Part shown: piece after piece, positions 14,102 through 17,725 of the stretch
Numbering within the stretch: position 1 is the stretch's first letter
Layout of the letters: each line of letters opens with the position of its first letter
From: an uncultured Mucispirillum sp.
GTDB lineage: Bacteria > Chrysiogenota > Deferribacteres > Deferribacterales > Mucispirillaceae
DNA length: 17,725 bases
Direction: 5' to 3'
Assembly: GCA_910586745.1 (NCBI GenBank)
Contig: CAJUJZ010000039.1
Span: forward strand, 1 to 17,725
Notes under the pieces: generated by a model
The model's database searches: none
The model's input: only the letters and a program-made list of their open reading frames with translations
Told to the model about the DNA's origin: nothing
Translations under genes and position numbers: made by a program

Positions 14102-15880
14102 ATGATATATTATAATAAAATGAATAATAATAACTTTAAAAATATAAAATACAAATGGATATATAATCCTGTTGATAAAAATTTGCTTGAAGAAACAGTA
14201 TGCAGGCATAATATGCCTAAACCTGTTGCAGAATTAATGCTGAAAAAAGGGATATCATCTCCAGATGATATTGAGACCTTTTTTAATGGCTCATTAAAAG
14301 CTTTAAGAAACCCTTTTGAAATTAGTGATATGGAAAAAGCTGCAGAGCGTATTGCAAAAGCTGTTATGAACCATGAACGAATATGTATTTATGGTGATTA
14401 TGATGTTGACGGTGTTACTGCTACAGCATTGATGTATATATTTTTAATGCAGTGCGGTGCAAATGTATCTTACTATATACCAAACAGATTAGAAGAAGGC
14501 TATGGGCTTAATAAGGAAGCTGTAAAAGAAATAGCCGCTAGAAAAACGAATCTTATAATTACAGTAGACTGCGGCATAAGTGCCACCCAGGAAGTACTTG
14601 AAGCATCTATGCAGGGTATGGATATTATTATTACAGACCACCACCAGCCATCAAAAGAACTGCCTGTTGCAGCCTATGCAATAGTAAACCCTATGCGTGA
14701 AGATGATACTTATCCCAATAAAACATTAGCAGGTGTGGGAGTAGCTTTTAAAACTGTTATGGCTATTAGGTTTGTTCTTAAAAAATATGATTTTTTTAAA
14801 CAGGAAGTGCCAAATATCCGCAACCTTTTAGATATTGTTGCTCTTGGTACAATAGCAGATGTTATGCCTCTTGTTGATGAGAACAGAATATTTGTCCGCC
14901 ATGGATTAGAGCTTATGAGTGGCGAAAATGTCCGTATAGGTATAGATGAATTAAAAAAAACTGTGGAAAGTTTAGCAGTATCTAAAAAAATGAAAACATC
15001 AAATATAGGCTTTCAGCTTGCTCCGCGAATTAATGCTATGGGCAGAATGGCAAGTTCAGATAAAAGTTTAAAACTGCTTGTTACTCAAAACAGAAATGAA
15101 GCTAAACAGCTTGCTTTAGAGCTTGATAATGAAAATAAATACAGGCAGATGATAGAGCGTGATATTCTTCAGCAGACTTATGACTTAATAGAGAAAAACC
15201 GCTATGCAGAGCTTCGGGCAGGTCTTGTGATAGCCTCTGATAACTGGCACCCTGGTGTTATTGGTATAGTAGCATCAAGAGTGGTTGATAAATATTTTAA
15301 ACCTACAGTTGTCTTAACTGAAGATAATGGTATATATAAAGGGTCAGCAAGAAGTATACCTGGGTTTCATTTATATGAGGGTTTAAGTAGTTTATCAGAT
15401 ATATTAATATCTTTTGGCGGTCATAAATATGCAGCAGGTGTAAAATTAGAAAAGAAAAACTTGGAAGAATTTAGAAATAGATTTGATGAAGTGGTAAAGT
15501 ATTCCTTAAAAGAAGAAGATTTTATACCAGAAATATATATAGATGCAGAAATAGATTCTAAAGATATTACAAATGAGATAATGCAGTGGCTTGAAAAGCT
15601 GGAACCTTATGGTCATGGAAATAAAGAGCCTGTATTTTTTATGCGAAATGTTTTTAAATATCAGGTAGAATCTTTTGTTGGTAAAGATTTAAACCATTTA
15701 AAATGTTTTTTTGAAAAAAATGGTCTTATTTTTGATGCTATTGGATTCAATATGAAAGAATATAAATCATTAATGGCAGAAAATGATAAATTTGATATTC
15801 TTTTTTCTCTTGTACATAATATATGGAAAAATACAAAAACTATACAGCTTAACTTAAAAGACATAAAAAAAGCTGATTGA
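14102..15880 (+). CDS. recJ: Single-stranded-DNA-specific exonuclease RecJ
   Basis: 5'-3' exonuclease on single-stranded DNA, used in RecF-type recombination, mismatch and base-excision repair; cytoplasmic. DHH-family motifs in order: YGDYDVDGVTATA (97-109), TVDCGIS (154-160), the name-giving TDHHQP (178-183) and a later TIADVMPLVDE (250-260). The DHHA1 part shows SARSIPGFHLYE (415-426) and FGGHKYAAG (438-446). The C-terminal OB-like domain follows to residue 592. Length is normal. No Shine-Dalgarno is visible before the ATG or before the second Met (residue 7), so the start is the least certain point. It lies divergent from the biotin operon and 48 bases before the AlgJ-like gene, with no T-tailed terminator between them. 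Confidence 0.95.
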   Translation: MIYYNKMNNNNFKNIKYKWIYNPVDKNLLEETVCRHNMPKPVAELMLKKGISSPDDIETFFNGSLKALRNPFEISDMEKAAERIAKAVMNHERICIYGDYDVDGVTATALMYIFLMQCGANVSYYIPNRLEEGYGLNKEAVKEIAARKTNLIITVDCGISATQEVLEASMQGMDIIITDHHQPSKELPVAAYAIVNPMREDDTYPNKTLAGVGVAFKTVMAIRFVLKKYDFFKQEVPNIRNLLDIVALGTIADVMPLVDENRIFVRHGLELMSGENVRIGIDELKKTVESLAVSKKMKTSNIGFQLAPRINAMGRMASSDKSLKLLVTQNRNEAKQLALELDNENKYRQMIERDILQQTYDLIEKNRYAELRAGLVIASDNWHPGVIGIVASRVVDKYFKPTVVLTEDNGIYKGSARSIPGFHLYEGLSSLSDILISFGGHKYAAGVKLEKKNLEEFRNRFDEVVKYSLKEEDFIPEIYIDAEIDSKDITNEIMQWLEKLEPYGHGNKEPVFFMRNVFKYQVESFVGKDLNHLKCFFEKNGLIFDAIGFNMKEYKSLMAENDKFDILFSLVHNIWKNTKTIQLNLKDIKKAD

Positions 15881-15928
15881 CAAAAATAATCAATCTGTGA
15901 TATTAAAAAGAAATTATATGATAAAGGT

Positions 15929-17383
15929 GTGTTGTTGAATTCTATAAAAATATTAAAGTTTTTTTTTATTTTACTTTTTTTCTTAATTATATCAATTCCT
16001 TTTATTTTCACAATATTTAATTTTAACATATTTAAATCTGCAGATATAGGTGAAAACAGGGTTCTTGTTCATAAAGATATTATGGACAATGTTTCAATAT
16101 CAGATTATCCAAAACAAATAGAAAAATATTTAAATGATAATATGGCGTTTAGAACGCAAATAATAAAAATGTATCATTATATATTTGCATGGCAGCTGTA
16201 TTCACCTTCAACAAATTATATTCGTATTAATGATGAAGCTTATGCTGCCCCACTTATCAAAAGATATTTAGATACTCCAAGTTTGGATTCTATACCAATT
16301 CTTGAAATTTTAAGTGGCATAAATTTAATTACAAATTATTATAACTGTAAATTTATATATTTGACTATTCCTGATAAAATTTCTTTATGGGAAAATCATC
16401 TACCTAAATGGATGCTGGAGTTTAAAAAAAGACACTATAAGCCATCATTTTATGAGTACAGTCATCAGAATGTAAATGGTTATAATTTTGCTGACATTGA
16501 TTTACTCACAATATTTAATCAGTCAAGCCAAGAATTATTTTCAAAAAGATATGATTACTATCATTATAATCACAATGGTTTAGATTTAAGTATGAAAGAA
16601 ATAGCCAGTAATATAGATGGTATTAATAATAAGAAATTTAATTTTAATGATTTTAAGAATGCATACTTTTTTAAAAATAAAAAAGTGGAGACTGTTCCTC
16701 GTGTTGGTAAGTATAAATATGAAAGTATACCGTTTATATATGTTGAAAAAAAATTTAATACAACTATTAAAACAGTAGAAAATCCATATAAAATTATTCA
16801 TAAAGATAAAAGGGCAATAGCTGATTACTTAATTAATACAAAAAATGATGGGGGTATTAACCTTTTAATATCAACAGATTCTTCATTTAAATCAACAGGG
16901 ATGGATATAAATATTAAAGGAACTAATGGAAAGATAATACCATTAATATATGGAGTTAATAAATATCTGCATGCATCACTTTATGAGGGTATAAATTATG
17001 AATATTTAGTTAATTATCTTCAATTTATAGATGCAGATGTATATGTTTATGCTATTACTGAACGAGTGTTGACAGTAATACCAAGAGATAAAATTTTTCA
17101 AATTGCAGGGCGATATGCTTTAAATAAAAACGAAAATTTCATTTTTCCTGAAAATATTTTATTCAGTTCAGAAGAAATCAGCTCAGCAGACATTGAAATT
17201 AATAAAAATAATAAGTACATAAACATAAATAAACAGCTTATTACAGATAAAAATGGTGAAATATATATTTCTTTTAGATATAAATCGCCCAAAAAAACAA
17301 AAGCAGTCCTTGAATATTCTACTAATAAAGATTTTACTGACATCAAAAAAGTCTCTACTCAATTGAACGGGGGGGGGATTTAG
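15929..17383 (+). CDS. AlgJ/AlgX-like polysaccharide O-acetylation protein, frame closed at a G9 tract
   Basis: Probable partner of the MBOAT protein downstream, moving acetyl groups to an exported polysaccharide at the periplasmic face. Residues 6-30 are one membrane segment. Family signs: YLNDNMAFRTQII (67-79), resembling the F/L-x-D-x-x-x-F-R stretch of AlgJ/AlgX; YLTIPDK...LPKWM (144-162), like the family's P-K...LP segment; YYHYNHNG (210-217) at the place of the DxHW motif; and STDSSF (315-320) at the place of the serine motif. The aspartate of DxH is not clearly present (D209 is one residue too far). The start is GTG 15929 or TTG 15932/15935; AAAGG (15923-15927) favours TTG 15935. A run of nine G at residues 481-483 leads to a stop two codons on, whereas another frame stays open 42 codons further. 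Overall function likely, exact substrate unknown. Confidence 0.7.
   Translation: MLLNSIKILKFFFILLFFLIISIPFIFTIFNFNIFKSADIGENRVLVHKDIMDNVSISDYPKQIEKYLNDNMAFRTQIIKMYHYIFAWQLYSPSTNYIRINDEAYAAPLIKRYLDTPSLDSIPILEILSGINLITNYYNCKFIYLTIPDKISLWENHLPKWMLEFKKRHYKPSFYEYSHQNVNGYNFADIDLLTIFNQSSQELFSKRYDYYHYNHNGLDLSMKEIASNIDGINNKKFNFNDFKNAYFFKNKKVETVPRVGKYKYESIPFIYVEKKFNTTIKTVENPYKIIHKDKRAIADYLINTKNDGGINLLISTDSSFKSTGMDINIKGTNGKIIPLIYGVNKYLHASLYEGINYEYLVNYLQFIDADVYVYAITERVLTVIPRDKIFQIAGRYALNKNENFIFPENILFSSEEISSADIEINKNNKYININKQLITDKNGEIYISFRYKSPKKTKAVLEYSTNKDFTDIKKVSTQLNGGGI
17369..17377 (+). repeat. Homopolymeric G9 tract in the AlgJ-like gene (putative phase-variation switch)
   Basis: Nine consecutive G after AAC, in DNA where runs of more than three or four G are otherwise absent. 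With nine, the frame reads Gly-Gly-Gly-Ile-stop (stop at 17381-17383). With seven or ten, the frame joins the open 42-codon stretch ending at 17505. This is the hallmark of slipped-strand contingency loci of surface-structure genes; a sequencing or assembly error in the homopolymer would look the same. Confidence 0.7.
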
Positions 17384-17505
17384 AAGGTGTTAGTTTCCAT
17401 ATAAAATCAAATCCTAATCAGCCCATATATGCTCGCTTAATTCCTGGTAATATTGACGGCAAATATGTTTTTTCAGAATTAAAAGAATTAAGGGAGAAAA
17501 AATAG
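17377..17505 (+). other. Out-of-frame C-terminal continuation of the AlgJ-like gene
   Basis: Starting with the last G of the tract, 42 codons are open to TAG at 17503-17505. They begin DLEGVSFHIK, include YARLIPGNIDGKY and end ELREKK. The wording is normal protein sequence of alternating beta type and continues the beta-rich end of the upstream ORF (FRYKSPKKTKAVLEYS). The stop is one base before the next gene's ATG, the usual spacing in this genome's operons. No ribosome-binding site or start codon serves this piece alone, so it belongs to the upstream gene when the tract is in frame. Confidence 0.75.
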
Positions 17506-17506
17506 C

Positions 17507-17725
17507 ATGGTATTTAGTTCTGTAATATTTTTAATGGTCTTTCTGCCTATAGTTTTAATCACAGCTTCATTAATATATTTATCTTTATATTCATTAAAAA
17601 GTAATAAGTTTGTGATTTTAAATTTATTTTTACTTTTATCCAGTCTGCTTTTTTATTTCTGGGGAGAACCTAAGCATATTTATATAATGCTTGCAGTAAC
17701 ATTTATTACATATATTTCTGGAATA
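17507..17725 (+). CDS. AlgI-like MBOAT O-acyltransferase (partial, N-terminus only)
   Basis: First 73 codons of a membrane-bound O-acyltransferase of the AlgI/DltB/PatA group, which carries acetyl groups across the inner membrane. It opens with MVFSSVIFLMVFLPIVL, then a second hydrophobic stretch, then SSLLFYFWGEPKHIYIML (45-62), the wording characteristic of AlgI-like proteins near the second/third membrane segments. AGGGAG (17491-17496) lies ten bases before the ATG, in the end of the preceding gene's full-length frame. Pairing with an AlgJ-like gene is the standard arrangement for O-acetylation of alginate-like or other surface polysaccharides. The rest lies outside the window, so the catalytic histidine cannot be checked. 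Confidence 0.88.
   Translation, partial: MVFSSVIFLMVFLPIVLITASLIYLSLYSLKSNKFVILNLFLLLSSLLFYFWGEPKHIYIMLAVTFITYISGI

Noticed and set aside
15875..15895. GATTGA / TCAATC hairpin after recJ as a terminator
   Set aside because: Only six paired bases and no T-run; recJ and the AlgJ-like gene may be on one transcript.
15661..16029. Minus-strand ORF of 122 codons across the recJ end and AlgJ-like start
   Set aside because: Spans two well-supported genes on the other strand, and its residues are those expected from antisense AT-rich DNA.
1..17725. CRISPR arrays, tRNA or rRNA genes, insertion sequences, prophage genes
   Set aside because: No spaced direct repeats, tRNA-like cloverleaf, conserved rRNA text, transposase or integrase motifs were seen on either strand.

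Overview
The window is strongly AT-rich (intergenic DNA is almost only A and T; codons end mostly in A or T) and gene-dense. The gene content points to an anaerobic or microaerophilic, motile bacterium with a two-membrane envelope: a HAMP-type chemoreceptor, a ferredoxin-linked 2-oxoglutarate oxidoreductase in the D-A-B-C order known from Helicobacter/Campylobacter oorDABC, a lipoprotein remnant, and an AlgJ/AlgI-type polysaccharide O-acetylation pair. A host-associated lineage such as the Deferribacteres (for example Mucispirillum) would fit, but that is inference from style and content, not from a marker gene.

Layout. 1-28: the first codons of a minus-strand gene that leaves the window. 277-2659 (+): a small unknown protein and a methyl-accepting chemotaxis protein ending in a clear terminator. 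2660-3067: AT-rich non-coding DNA. 3068-4373 (-): a membrane-anchored orphan and a small helical protein. 4505-5356 (+): a ModD-like phosphoribosyltransferase-family protein. 5482-8476 (+): korDABC followed by an SdhE-like flavinylation factor, one tightly packed operon with a good promoter and a terminator. 8477-9259: decayed DNA with a long hairpin and a lipoprotein pseudogene. 9266-13928 (-): a biotin operon transcribed birA-bioY-bioB-bioD-bioA plus a previously overlooked 53-codon ORF, controlled by a BirA operator that covers the -35 element. 14102-15880 (+): recJ. 15929-17725 (+): an AlgJ/AlgX-like protein and the start of an AlgI-like MBOAT acyltransferase.

How the genes work together. 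The kor operon makes a CoA-dependent, ferredoxin-reducing 2-oxoglutarate oxidoreductase; its SdhE-like last gene would flavinylate succinate dehydrogenase or fumarate reductase, so the operon joins neighbouring TCA steps. The biotin operon takes up biotin (BioY), makes it from KAPA (BioA, BioD, BioB) and both attaches it and senses it (BirA).

The most interesting signal is a run of nine G at 17369-17377 inside the AlgJ-like gene. At nine G the frame closes two codons later; at seven or ten G it continues for 42 codons to a stop one base before the MBOAT gene. In a genome this AT-rich this looks like a phase-variation switch on surface-polysaccharide O-acetylation, although a homopolymer sequencing error must be excluded. 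Other points: the SdhE-like protein has RAxxE in place of RGxxE, BioB has Ser where E. coli BioB has a cluster cysteine, the lipoprotein pseudogene carries three stops and a frameshift, and several translation starts are corrected from ribosome-binding sites.
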